The notes beneath the pieces are model-generated. The model saw only the letters and a list, made by a program, of their open reading frames with translations. It ran no database searches and was not told the origin of the DNA. Made by a program: the position numbers and the translations under genes. From positions 18,763,921 to 18,827,920 of the forward strand of contig CM077005.1 of the NCBI GenBank assembly GCA_039090855.1: a stretch of DNA of 64,000 nt, given 5' to 3'. The DNA comes from Macrothele yani (taxonomy: Eukaryota; Arthropoda; Arachnida; Araneae; Macrothelidae). Position 1 is the first letter of the stretch. Every line of letters starts with the position of its first letter. Positions 10,451 to 21,061 of the stretch are shown one piece after another.

Positions 10451-11378
10451 CTATACTACTTGCACAAGTATATAGATCTATCTACCTTCTCTTTTTGTAA
10501 GTACGGAATTACGACGAGGGTTTACACTCCACAAAAAACCCCAAACCCCTCCCCGGCTTACGGCACTGCCCATGACGTTCACACTGCGTTTTCATTTTTG
10601 AGCTGACTAACCCCTTAGAAATGATAATTGAGATCATGCACTAAGCAGACATTGTGAAAATCTGAGTGAAAAATTCCTTCTTTTATTATTATTTTTTTCA
10701 TACATAAAAACATCATCTTTCTGCCTAAAATAATTATTTGAAAAAAAAAAAAAAAAAAAAAGAAGCACAGACACACGCAAAAGTGTGCCTCCGTATCTGA
10801 TACTTTTTAGCTTCGAACAATGGGAGCACCGTGTTTTATCAACGTTATTTTAAATACACCAGACTGTGAATACACAAGAACCGCATATAGCGTATTAAAT
10901 CCGTTTATTTTTGTGGCGTAATAAACACAAAGGTTCCTCAAAAAAAAAAAAAAAACCACACAGACGCACTCAAAACTATGTCCCAGGCTTTACATATTGG
11001 TTAAAGAATTTATTACGTAAGTACAACAAATTAATAGCAAATAGGACAAGCCAGCAACAATAATCGATAACTCGGGTACAGTTGGCAAATTTTGAGAAGC
11101 TACTGCAAAATCTAAGCTCATTTTAAGGCGTCTATTATAACAAATTCTGAAAAACGAACGCGTAAAATTTATGACTTCCAAAACAAAAGTACGAAACATT
11201 GTAAAAAACAAATGCCTGAAATTTATCATGAACTACTTTCCTTCACGTCTTTACGTTGGTTGTGATCAGGTTGCATGTAAACAAAGCGGAAAGACACACT
11301 CAGATCAGGAACCAAGTTTTTCGTTTTGTATCGCAAAAGACAGACACACACACACACATACACAAACTTCCATTTATT
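10450..11378. other. Intergenic, low-complexity
   Basis: Contains poly-A runs at 10741-10760 and 10940-10955 and no credible gene. Two nearly parallel segments (10741-10800 and 10940-10990) both read poly-A then 'cacacagacgcac'-like sequence. The Penelope tail fragment inside is listed separately. Confidence 0.5.
10866..10945 (-). mobile_element. Penelope-like element tail fragment
   Basis: Reverse complement of the segment at about 13620-13695 (shared core: attaaatccgtttatttttg). The match covers about 75 bp with a few differences and stops at a poly-A run. It indicates a second, mostly deleted copy of the same repeat family in opposite orientation. Confidence 0.65.
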
Positions 11379-12720
11379 ATTTACGCTTTCGAACCGTAGG
11401 TTGTAGAAGCGTATATGCTCCAGCTTTGTCCGTCCGTCCGCACAATAACTCACGTGAAAATGGTTCGATTTCGACGAAATTTTAGTATGTGGTAGGCGAC
11501 CCCTGGGGACGAACCCTATTGAAAATGGGCGAAGCAGGGTGAAAGGTCAGGACATAGGAGCGGGATCCATTCCATTGCTCTTATGCGTCATAACTTGCGT
11601 AAGAATTGTTCGATTTCGATGAAATTTTAGTATGTGGTAGGGAATCACCTGGGGACGTTCCCTATTAAAAATGGGTGAAATTGGGTCAAAGGTCAGGACA
11701 TAGGAGTTGGATCCATTTCATTGCCTTTATGCGTCATAACTTGTTTACGCTTTCCAACCGTAGGTTGAAGAAGGGTCTATGCTCCAGCTTTGTCCGTCCG
11801 TCCGCACGATAACTCACGTGAAAATGGTTCGATTTCGACGAAATTTTAGTATGTGGTAGGGGACCACCTGGGGACGAACATTATTGAAAATGGGCGAAGC
11901 AGGGTCAAAGGTCAGGACATAGGAGCGGGATCCATTCCATTGCTCTTATGCATCATAACTTGCGTAAAAAGTGTTCGATTTCGATGAAATTTTGGTATGT
12001 GGTAGGGAACCACTTGGGGACGATCCCTATTGAAAATGGGTGAAATTGGGTCAAAGGTCAGGACATAGGAGTTGGATCCATTCCATTGCCTTTATGCGTC
12101 ATAACTTGCGTAAAAATGGTTCGATTTCGATTAAATTCTAGTATGTGATAGCGAACCACCTAGGGACAAACCCTATTGAAAATGGGCGAAATGGGGTCAA
12201 AGGTCAGGCAGGGCATAAGAGCGGGATTTATTCCATTGCCCTTATGCTTCATAACTTGCGTAAAAATGGTTCGATTTCCATGAAATTTTAGTATGTGGTA
12301 GGGAGCCATTGGGGACGAACCCTATTGAAAATGGGCGAAATGGGGTCAGAGGTCAGTACACTGGAGTGGGATCTATTCCATTGTCCTTGTGCATCATAAC
12401 TTACCTAAAATGCTTGGATTGCGACAAAACTTTATCATGTTGTTCCGGAGGTATAGTGAACCGGTTCTGTTGAATATCAACGAAATGGGGTCGAAGGTCA
12501 TTGCACAAAAGCCAGATTTCACAGTCATTATTCTCATAACTTGCATAAAACTGCTTCTATTGCAACAAAACTTTATCATGTTGTTCCAGAGGTATAGTGA
12601 ACCGGTCCTGTTGAATATAATCGAAATGGGGTCAAAGGTCAGGACACAGGAGCGAGATTTATTCCACAGCCATTATCCACATAACTTGAGTAATAATTTC
12701 TGGTATGTTGGAAAGCGTAT
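11379..12720 (+). repeat. ~146-bp tandem repeat with a 'tccgtccgtccg' leader
   Basis: About eight to nine units containing ggttcgatttcgatgaaatt, agtatgtggtaggg, ctattgaaaatgggcgaa and ggtcaaaggtcaggacata. Equivalent positions fall at 11464, 11609, 11828, 11974, 12120, 12270, about 12413 and about 12551. A leader (acgctttcgaaccgtaggtt.. ..ccagctttgtccgtccg) precedes units at 11379 and again at 11738, so the array consists of two blocks. The last units are more diverged. Not coding. Confidence 0.9.
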
Positions 12721-13090
12721 CATAATCAATGCATTGCATGATTTTACTAATTTGTTATAGATTAAGCAAGTGTTGAACTAACAGATGGAGTCCTCCTCTT
12801 TCTTCGTTTTTCAATTCAAACGGTTTTATTTTAATAATGTTAGTGAGCCGACTTTCGTTAAACGGTTCAAATAAAAGGCCATCTAGTTTTAATTGAAATT
12901 CCCCAATTACACAGAATTTTGGGAATCGGAAGGCGTCAAAACCTGAACATGGGCGATGATCAATTGCATGCAAAAAAATCACGGTAATCTGATGTGTCAT
13001 CTCGTACCTACGACCGAACAACTAACTGTCTCCAGTCCCGTAAAGAGAGCTTCGTTGAATTAAGTCCCCGACCCCGGTATCACATATAAT
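12721..13090. other. No gene recognised
   Basis: Ordinary AT-rich sequence with no motif that I can assign, between the tandem array and the Penelope-like fragment. Confidence 0.45.
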
Positions 13091-13113
13091 ATCAAGCAGC
13101 AAGAAGAGACAGT

Positions 13114-13416
13114 GTGAGAAAGAAAAGGCGGATGTGTATAACGTTGGTATATCCTGACAACACGGAAAAGATATATATCGGAATGACAAAGCGATCCTTG
13201 GACACTAGATGTAAAGAACACGTGCGAAGTGTCAACCAGGACATGCAGAATACAGGCCTCGCCAGAAAAGTCATGCGTTCATCGGCCGCTCCTGTATGGA
13301 ATAGTAGTACAAGAATTGCCCCTTACACGAACTTTAAAGAGACTTCCATCAGGGAAACAGTCGAAATCCATCCAGCAAACTATTATGTAATGACATCGTC
13401 TCTACTCAACTATTAA
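13114..13416 (+). pseudogene. GIY-YIG endonuclease domain of a Penelope-like retroelement
   Basis: Reads YPDNTEKIYIGMTKRSLDTR then CKEHVRSVNQDMQNTGLA, and near the end IRETVEIHPANYY. The YIGMTKRSL..R..EH block and the later RE..EI.. Asn block are the conserved core of GIY-YIG nucleases at the C-terminus of Penelope-like reverse transcriptases, where the domain nicks target DNA for retrotransposition. The reverse transcriptase part is absent, so this is a 5'-truncated insertion. The middle (about residues 55-75) deviates, probably a small frameshift. Confidence 0.75.
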
Positions 13417-13692
13417 TGGTTTGGTATGCGTTATTAAAAGATGGAAACACATCGCGGCACACCGTATAATTGCGTGATAAAAATTTATGTAATACGCTCG
13501 TGATGTCATCCACGTTATTTTCAAAAAAGTCATCTTTGTTTCTTACGTGTTCCAATTCCCTGCATTTTTATGTCTACCATTGCTTTGAAAAAGCTTCCCA
13601 GTGGAGTACGAAAGCTTGGCGAATCTTTGTGCTTATGACACCACAAAAATAAACGGATTTAATACGTTATATGCGTTTCTTGTGTATTCTAT
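13417..13692 (+). mobile_element. Penelope-like 3' tail
   Basis: The tail carries ccagtggagtacgaaagctt followed by ggcgaatctttgtgcttatg and ends in a block shared (inverted) with 10866-10945. The 'gtggag..gaaagc' stretch faintly resembles the hammerhead ribozyme core known from Penelope-like elements. It ends about 40 bp from the splice donor of the HMG-box exon, inside its intron. Confidence 0.55.
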
Positions 13693-13730
13693 CAATTTTA
13701 CTGACTGATTAAATAGATTGTAAATGTTAC

Positions 13731-14024
13731 CTGGGTATTTTAGCTTGTGCTGGAGTTCCACTTTTTTGGCCCTGTCGTAATATTCCTGTTTGGCTTGAGG
13801 GTCCAGCTGTCTCCACGTATTTCCCAGTATCGTACTGACTGACTTGTTACTTATGTGACGATTATCCGAAGCTATTTGCCGACGATGGTCTTGAGCGAAT
13901 ATCATGAAGGCATTCGGAGGACGCCGAATTCTTTCGTCGCCTCCTAGTCGGTTAACCCGCATTTTACTGACAGGTGAAGAAATGTAAGAGTCGCTGTCAC
14001 TGTCACTGTGATCATTCTTCTTTT
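13731..14024 (-). CDS. HMG-box exon (SOX/TCF-class transcription factor)
   Basis: An open exon of 294 nt (98 codons), symmetric phase 1-1. Acceptor tcttttcttatag precedes 14024 on the minus strand; the donor is CCCAG/GTAACA at 13731. The translation begins KKNDHSDSDSDSYISSPVSK, then the HMG box: RIRRPPNAFMIFAQDHRRQI, ILGNTWRQLDPQAKQEYYD and KVELQHKLKYPG. The helix-1 PNAFM signature, the ILG..W turn and the final KYPG match sequence-specific HMG domains (SOX, TCF/LEF, MATA); which subfamily is uncertain. HMG boxes bind the DNA minor groove and bend it. The acidic-serine stretch upstream looks like an ordinary linker. No stops or frameshifts occur, in contrast with every other coding relic here, so it is likely a live host exon; flanking exons lie outside or are unrecognised. 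Confidence 0.78.
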
Positions 14025-14029
14025 CTATA

Positions 14030-14544
14030 AGAAAAGATGAAAGTTATAAAAATTTACCTTTACATTTTTGAGTTAAGAATTTATGTGGAATGATAACATG
14101 CACTTCATTAATCATAAATACAGCACATCCCTGTCATACGGTAGCTCATTATTGCGCGGTGTCCGACATATTGATAGTATCGAAAGTCTGGAATGTTTAG
14201 AATCATTTGAGCCACTTATATTAAATGTTCTGATAATAGTTTAGCTGAAAATGTTAACAGAATTGTAGATGTTGCTCATTTTTAATTCCGAAATAAACCA
14301 GCAAGCTCACTCTGCAGCATTTTTCAGCTAAATTAGTGTTAGAATATTTAATCTAAATGGCTCGAAATTCTAAACATTCCGGACTATCGTATGGATGGAC
14401 ACCTCACAAGTGTTGATTGCAGTCCAAAAATTAATGGAAATTATTGAAGAAAATGAGACGTGATAGCATTTAGTAAGTCACATGTAGATGTGGCGCCATC
14501 TATTTCCTGGTCTCAACACCACCAAAGAGAAAGTTATTGATTTT
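14030..14544. other. Intron/intergenic with an internal inverted repeat
   Basis: If the HMG gene is real, this is its upstream intron. A loose inverted repeat is visible: agtctggaatgtttagaatc at 14187 against attctaaacattccggacta at 14370, with 'ttgagccacttatattaaat' against 'atttaatctaaatggctcga' just inside. This suggests a small MITE of about 200 bp (14183-14390). Confidence 0.55.
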
Positions 14545-14945
14545 TAATATCATTATGGTTAAGTTTTAGAAAATATTAAGTATACTAGGCTATAATATGA
14601 AGTTATTTTTATCGATGTTAAAATTTTCATCCTTGGGAACGCATTAAGAGTGGCGAAAATGGCTACAGAAGTTTTCCCATTGGAAATACAAGGTGCCGCC
14701 CGGTGGCGCAGTGGTCTAAGTGATGGCCTCTGATCATTCGTCCGTAAGGGGTCCGGGTTCGAATCCCGGTGAGGCATGGATGTTGTGTTTGTCTTACGAC
14801 ACTGGCTCTCTCCCTTCCCAGGGAACCAGTGACCCTAAATTAGGGACGGGCGACTGCTTATAGCTCATTGAGTTGCTCGCGGTGGTCGTTAAACCTCCAA
14901 TCAAAAAAAAATACAAGGAAAGGATTTTAGGTGGATCCACCTTAA
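14545..14945 (+). mobile_element. TTAA-flanked MITE, right half, with SINE inside
   Basis: Shares tcatccttgggaacgcatta, the 'acagaagttttcccattggaaat' region and the terminus attttaggtggatccacctt with the elements at 17038 and 46913; ends at TTAA (14942-14945). The left arm is missing or unrecognisable. A SINE (14695) interrupts the right arm. Confidence 0.7.
14695..14909 (+). mobile_element. tRNA-derived SINE
   Basis: Plus copy with short poly-A. Target-site duplication aaatacaagg on both sides, lying within the MITE at 14545. The head has one C deleted (gccgcccgg). Confidence 0.92.
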
Positions 14946-15275
14946 AGAATTGGTAAGGGGAACGGCGTTCCCTAAATAGTGATGAACTGAAGTATACAAT
15001 ATTTGAAAAAAAAATGTGATGCAGAAGTATACCCAGAAAAATTTCAGTTTACTTGTATCTATGAATTCTATTGTAATTTGTGCAAAATTTTTGTATCTGA
15101 AAATTTTGTCTCTAATTTTTTAATTTTCCTAAAGCTTTCGACCTGAGACAAATAATTTTGTCCTTCGGACACTTAGTAAGGTAGAACTCCAATTGTGCGA
15201 TGATGAAATGTTTTTGGTGATTAATGTAATATTTTTTTTTATGTGGAGACTTATTGCAAATTATGTATATATATA

Positions 15276-15491
15276 TTTTTTTTGATTGGAGGTTTAACGA
15301 CCACCGTGAGCAACTCAATGGGATATAAGCAGTCGCCCGTCCCTAATTTAGGGTCACTGGTTCCAGGGAAGGGAGAGAGCCAGTGCCATAAGACAAACAC
15401 AACATCCATGCCTCACCGGGATTCGAACCCGGACCCCTTTCGGACGAATGATCAGAGGCCATCGCTTAGACCACTGTGCCACCGGGGCGGC
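15276..15491 (-). mobile_element. tRNA-derived SINE, minus copy
   Basis: Full length from poly-T to the ccaccggggcggc head. Target-site duplication atgtatat on both sides (15264 and 15492). Confidence 0.9.
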
Positions 15492-15551
15492 ATGTATATT
15501 TTTCATCGCGATTTTTCGAACCAACAGAATGCTTTGGAACTTGAGATCTTA

Positions 15552-15990
15552 TTAAACCAATAAAGGAAGAAATATTCCTCATAATGTATGGGAAATCGAT
15601 AAAATATTCAAAGCAAACAGAATATAAATTCTGAATATGCTTGTACCACATTACTAGTCAACCATTACTGGGGCTGCTTTGAATTGAGAAAATCTGAGGA
15701 TGTTCAGATTCCTAAGCTATATTTGTTTAGTCTCAGTTGCTTGGAACTTCACTGTCCTGGGTGGTGTAACGATTAGCATACTTGAATTGAAATAGGGAGA
15801 TGCGGGTTCGATTTCCGCTCGAGGGCGATGGATTTTTCAAGTTTTCTGAGAGAATTACATGGATGACCAGTAATGTGGTGCAAGCATATTCAGAATTTCC
15901 CATGTATTATGAGGAATATTTCTTCTTTCATTGATTTATCTGTGGTACACTGTCATCCACGTAACTCTCTCAGAATCTACTTAAAAATGA
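15552..15990. repeat. Nested inverted repeats around a tRNA-like head
   Basis: 15567-15655 (gaagaaatattcctcataat .. ctgaatatgcttgtaccaca) is the reverse complement of 15884-15940. Another arm, ttttctgagagaattacatg (15840), pairs imperfectly with 15955-15985. Between them, 15756-15830 carries gtgtaacgattagcata and gggttcgatttcc, which look like A and B boxes of a second tRNA-derived SINE type. The whole block may be a composite SINE/MITE. Confidence 0.6.
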
Positions 15991-16694
15991 GAACCTGAAC
16001 CTACACGTTCTTTTTTAAGTACAATCGTATCGTAAACGAGTGCATGACATGCTCAAATATAAATAACCATAAGTACTTACAAATAACTGCTTCAATAAAT
16101 ATAAATATAATCTCGTATTGCTACATTTTAGATTTTATACATTTCAAGAGAAATTGTTTAATAAATGTGTAAAGTGACACACATAAATAATTAGTACAAA
16201 AAGCCACTGATCACAAGTAATTTAATTATGCATAAAGTATCTTTATGTACGTTTTTACATTAACTGTATTTGTGTCAATCTCATAAATAATATATTGTCG
16301 TTTCATCACTATACTTGTCATAAAATTGTGCGGTCCATTTGCCCAGCATGTGACAACGAGTATATCTATTATCCCAGATGTGCCATTGAATAATATACTT
16401 CCAGTTGATTCTATGAATAAATGAGTATGTATGGAGTACACGTATTGGAGGTTTAACTACCAGCGTCAGCAACTCAATGGTAAAGCCCCGTATCCAGAGG
16501 GGATGTCCGCATTCGACTGTTTTGCTTTCGTATCGTTTAGTACGTTATCCCGCAGGGCAAAATGTTGAACTAGCAACAATGTTTCAGGCTTGATTTAGAA
16601 CACGGTTAATAGAATCTACTAACCTTGGTTTCACAGCAGTTGTCGAAGATCGCACTGGGTTTAGGAAGACAGCATCCTCTAATTGTTTAAAATG
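15991..16694. other. No gene recognised
   Basis: AT-rich, with a 16443-16482 fragment (tggaggtttaactaccagcg..caactcaatgg) that is a short tail piece of the common SINE. Otherwise nothing assignable. Confidence 0.45.
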
Positions 16695-18228
16695 CAGTGG
16701 CGGATTTAGTTACCGGCACCCTGCGCACAGCCTCGGTTTTGGGGGCACCTCATTTTCTCGGGCATCCTTAAAATATAATCCGCGCATTTTTACTCTCCCC
16801 TACTAATGTGTAAAAAAGTACTGTAATCGCAAAGACAGACCCAGATTTCAACAGAAATACCCATTTTGACCTCACAGAACATGATTTGACTATTTTCATG
16901 GTGGTGTGTATTTGTGGTTTGTTGTCACGATAACTCAAAAACTATTATAGTTATCAAGACGAAATTTAACACTGAGGACTTTTGTGGTACCCTGATGGGG
17001 GAGGAACTCGCTGAAATTAAAAGTGGGAAGCATTTTGTTAAGGTGCTTCCACTTAAAATCTCTGCATTCCAATGGTAAAATTTCTTTACATATTTTCTTC
17101 ACAATTGATGTATTCCCAAGGATGAAAATTTGCACATCGATAAACCTAACTTTCAGTTAAAGCATGGGATATTTAATACTTGCTAAAACATAACCACAAT
17201 TATATTAAAAATCAACCAATTTTCTTTGAGTAATTTTCAGACCTGTTAGCAGATGGCGCGACCTGTACATTGATGACGTCAGTAGACAAACAAATGTTGG
17301 ATTGCATAATTATGGTTATGTTTTAGAAAATATTAAGTATTCCAAGTTATAAAATGAAGCTATTTTAATCGATGTTCAAATTTTCATCCTTGGGATCGCA
17401 TTAATTGTGAAGAAAATATATACAGAAGTTTTTCCATTGGAAGTATAGGAAGCAAAATTACTTGACGTCCACCTTAATTGCGAAGAAAATATGTAATGAA
17501 GTTTTACTATTGGAAACATAAAGCAGAGATTTTAGGTGGAACCACCTTAAGGAAGAAAAGTCGGAACTTTTATAAAGATGACTGTTGAACCACAGTACTT
17601 TAACATGTTACTTAATGTACATGAGGTTAGATTTATGTTACATGCGGTGTGGATCTTCTGTTGTGTATCGTCAGATTCCACCCGACTGACAGTTGGTTTC
17701 CTTACAGACCGTCCGAACATGGATGAAATCTATTGTTGTGCCTCGTGAAACACGTCTTCCGATGCCACTTTACTCGTTGGATAACAGTCTTGTGATTACC
17801 TCTTAAACTAAACTTAGTGGTGAGGGGAAAGGAATTTCAAGTGAAAGATGGGGAATCATAAAGCATCGAACTAAAGAGCTAAATGTTCATTACATTCCCA
17901 GAAAATTGGCCAGAAATAACACCCCAATTTCTAAGATCATTTGTAGTGTAGCATTAAGTAATATCACTTCCAAAACGATATTTAGTGAGTCTGCATTTAA
18001 GCTCGTAAATTCATATACTTTTGGATGACGTACTTTGATTTCGGACGGAATTATGCCTCCAAATCTTCCTAAACCCAGAAGAGGGAATTTATCTCTCGCT
18101 CTATGACTTTTCTCTTTTTTTTTTAGAAGCAAAATTAAAAAAAAATATATAAATTATTATTTTTGAGGCCCTCCAGCATCGCGGGGTCCCGCGCCTGGGC
18201 TTCGTTGTCTTCGCTGTAAATCCGCCTC
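16695..18228. mobile_element. hAT-like non-autonomous element
   Basis: Left end cagtggcggatttagttacc; right end reads, reversed, agaggcggatttacagcg. Flanks 'tttaaaatg' and 'ttttaaagtg' look like a diverged 8-bp duplication. Near the right end gcgggaccccgcgatgctgg is typical of hAT subterminal sequence. A weak LARN..SNITSKTIFSESAFK reading (17910-17990) might be a hAT dimerisation relic. Contains a later TTAA MITE (17038-17550). Part of it recurs inverted at 33895-33975. Confidence 0.55.
17038..17550. mobile_element. TTAA-flanked MITE with long inverted arms
   Basis: 513 bp flanked by TTAA. Left end aaggtgcttccacttaaaat; right end attttaggtggaaccacctt. The arms extend inward far beyond the tip: tattcccaaggatgaaaatt (17111) against aattttcatccttgggatcg (17377), and gatatttaatacttgctaaa against ttttagaaaatattaagtat. 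The centre carries gcagatggcgcgacctgtac. TTAA targets suggest piggyBac-type mobilisation, but the tip sequence is not a standard piggyBac one. Confidence 0.8.
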
Positions 18229-18599
18229 TTTTTAAAGTGGTGTCTAATAGCAGCAGTTTCTTTGGTAACTTAAATTTAGACATGAACACTCTCTGAGGTG
18301 TTCCTCTCAAAATTTAAATTACCGGGATGTGTAGTTTTTGTCCTTTTGATATTGCATAACGTCGATGAACTGAATATGCTCATTTATTACGATAATTACT
18401 ATGTACAATTAGGCAGGAAAACATTTAGTGAATCCCAAATGTTTTCACTGTGTTTCAGCTGCGCAATTAAGAAAAACGAAACTCCTTCAGCTGACGCGTA
18501 ACATGTTCTTTGTAATATAGACAGTTTTGGCTGAATTATAAATTTATTAGGTTTCAGTTTTTATTCATTGTAATATTTTTTTTTATTTGCGTATAAAAG

Positions 18600-18680
18600 A
18601 ACACAGACGTATAAAACGTGCGCTCGCGCGCGCGTGTCTTTGTTTGTGAGTGAGAGAGAGAGAGTGTGTCCTTCCAGACT
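18600..18680. repeat. Low-complexity (GCGC / GA / GT) stretch
   Basis: Short gcgcgcgcg run at 18624 followed by gagagagagagagtgtgtc. No gene. Confidence 0.8.
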
Positions 18681-18806
18681 TTAAATACTGAACATTGTGT
18701 TTCCCCAAAACAAACAGTCTACTTTTACCACTGGAAACCGGGTACTTAAATTATTGCCCAAGTGATTGTGTGATGCCTAGTATCAGTCTGTGGACCGGTG
18801 GACCCC

Positions 18807-19511
18807 TTAAGGCTATCTTTGAATGAGTGTTAGGCTTCATCTTCTGCGATAGATGGCGCAAATTATCACTCCTTGGGCGTGGCTTTTACGTCTTGAGGGA
18901 TTGTCCCAAAAGTTGGCGTCAGCGAATGACTGAAGACCTTACCATATTCAGAATGGAAGCGGTCTGTCGTTGGTTCCACAATGAAAAGACAAAATACGCA
19001 CTGTTACGTTTTAACCAATGACATTGTTTGGGGGTGGAGCTTAGTAGGTAGGCGTAGTTTCTGTCTCAAATTCAAGTGTTTTCCGGTAATGTCCACATTT
19101 TATCTTCAAAAAATGAACGTACAGTAGAATTCAAGATGATCTTTAGAAGACAAAATTCCAATCTCACTTCAGTGCCCATTCTTTGATTTCTATTTGGCTT
19201 AATAATTAAAGATATCAGACAGAAATGAGAGATTTCGTTTCTTCCACACAGAAACACTGCCAAGATAACTTCTGGCACCATTTAGCGCCAAATCGGAATA
19301 CTTTCGAGTCAGATAGACTGAATTTTAAAAAAAATTCTAACACATTTTTCGGAAAACTAACTGCGACACGTATTAGATATGGGTCGTTTTTATTTGTGCT
19401 CAAAATTTCAAACTCTACAAAGTAATAGTTTTCGAGAAAATGTGTACAAAAGAATTTGCATTACAGATATAGGACAGAATTTCTGTTACACTCATTCAAA
19501 GACAGCCTTAA
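18807..19511. mobile_element. Second TTAA-flanked MITE family
   Basis: Left end TTAAggctatctttgaatgagtgt, right end acactcattcaaagacagcc then TTAA (19508-19511). The terminal inverted repeat is about 25 bp with one mismatch. 705 bp, no coherent reading frame. Different tip from the 17038 family. Confidence 0.82.
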
Positions 19512-19652
19512 GACCAAAGCTATTATACCTATCAAGAGTAAATTTTATGTTTCGGAGCTTTGTTAAATTAAACTGTGAAACAGTACATTGCCCTTTTTCC
19601 CAAAGATAATTGAAAGCCATTGTCAGTTTAAAGAAATCTCAAGTTCTAATGC

Positions 19653-19880
19653 GCCGCCCCGGTGGCCAGTGGTCTAAGCGATGGCTTCTGATCATTCGTC
19701 CGAAAGGGGTCCGGGTTCGAATCCCGTGAGGCACGGATGCTGTGTTTGTCTTACGGCACTGGCTCTCTCCCTTCCCTGGAACCAGTGGCCTTAAATTAGG
19801 GACGGGCGACTGCTTATAGCCCACCAAGTTGCTCACGGCGGTCGTTAAACCTCCAATCCAATAAAAAAAAAAAAAAAAAA
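19653..19880 (+). mobile_element. tRNA-derived SINE
   Basis: Full length with ~18-nt poly-A. Target-site duplication agttctaatgc (19642 and after the tail). Single-base deletions in the A box (gtggccag) and near the B box (cccgtgagg). Confidence 0.92.
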
Positions 19881-20104
19881 GTTCTAATGCATTCTGTTGT
19901 TCCAAAAAATCACGATGAAAAAATACTTGATTTGTGATAAGTCTTCCTACAGAAAAAGAAAAAGATATTACAAACCTGCTAAAAGAATAACAAGATCCAG
20001 CAGAAAATAAAATGATTAATTCACTGTCGTTAATGACAAACACACACACACGCGTTTAATCATCGCGGAATTATAGTTGTACCTCGAACGTGCCTGCGAT
20101 TTCT

Positions 20105-20195
20105 GAGTATTATTGCCCCAGTGGTTAAGACGCGCAGTTTCTATTGAGCCAACTCAAAGGACTTCGGATCGAATCCCACCGGGGTGAAAGAATTT
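20105..20195 (+). mobile_element. Different tRNA-like SINE head
   Basis: Reads ttgccccagtggttaagacg (A-box-like) and gacttcggatcgaatcccac (B box), spaced as in a tRNA, then an unrelated body with repeated 'agggcttagaattcgg / agggcttgaagaatttgg'. It is a SINE family distinct from the common one; its 3' end is not clear. Confidence 0.55.
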
Positions 20196-20199
20196 TCTG

Positions 20200-20918
20200 G
20201 TGTAAGGGCTTAGAATTCGGAATTCGGTCTTGAACTTTCTGGTTAGGGCTTGAAGAATTTGGGGTCTCAAATTTCTGTATGAGTATTCAAAAAATCCTAA
20301 ACAGACTTTTCTGAAATAAATGGAATTACTGACTACGAAAAATATGTGAAAATACGGAAATTGTTAAAAGAAAACGGGAACTTTTAAAAACGGAAATTTC
20401 TTTAAAAGACGGACACCTACCGGCAACTTTTCTGTACGCTGCCTACAAAAGTATTTAATTGAAAATAATGTAATTTCTATTTAACGATAGCAGTTTGCAG
20501 AAATTTAGACTCTATATAATGGTCCCCGGGTGCGTGAATTTTATAGCGAGATCCATTTTTATTTTATACCCCATGGTCATGCCTTCGCTTTCTCTCTTGC
20601 CCTGTTTTCCCTCTGGGAGTGTCAGGCAAAATTTGGCTCTCTCTCTCGCTGTCCAATAACACACGATGTTGCTGACTATCGAGTCATTCTTGATTTCGCC
20701 CCTCTCTAGCTGAGATATCAAAGCCGATGACAGCGACTACCGTTCTTGATGGAGTTGGAGACATTTATTTCGTACATGGTCAGCAGTAACATAAAAGTCA
20801 AACAATAAATAGCAGTAATTTGTAGCAGTGATCCCACGTTTCTGTCATGTCACAACCAGCAGCACTTCTGAAAATTTAGTGCTGTTCCACAAAACGAGGT
20901 TAAAACTATTATTAATAA
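20200..20918. other. No gene recognised
   Basis: AT-rich body; only a short run of direct-repeat-like 'cggaaatt / acgggaacttttaaaaacgg' sequence at 20340-20420. Nothing assignable. Confidence 0.45.
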
Positions 20919-21061
20919 TACGAGGGTTGTACCGAATGTAAAGCAAAAGTTGGCATAACTTTTTTATTAACTGACAGAGGTCGTTCAAATTGCACATGTT
21001 GGTAGAGTAACTCTTCCTCTATAGTAACCCTTCTTCTTCATTGCAGGTAAATAAAGGATTC

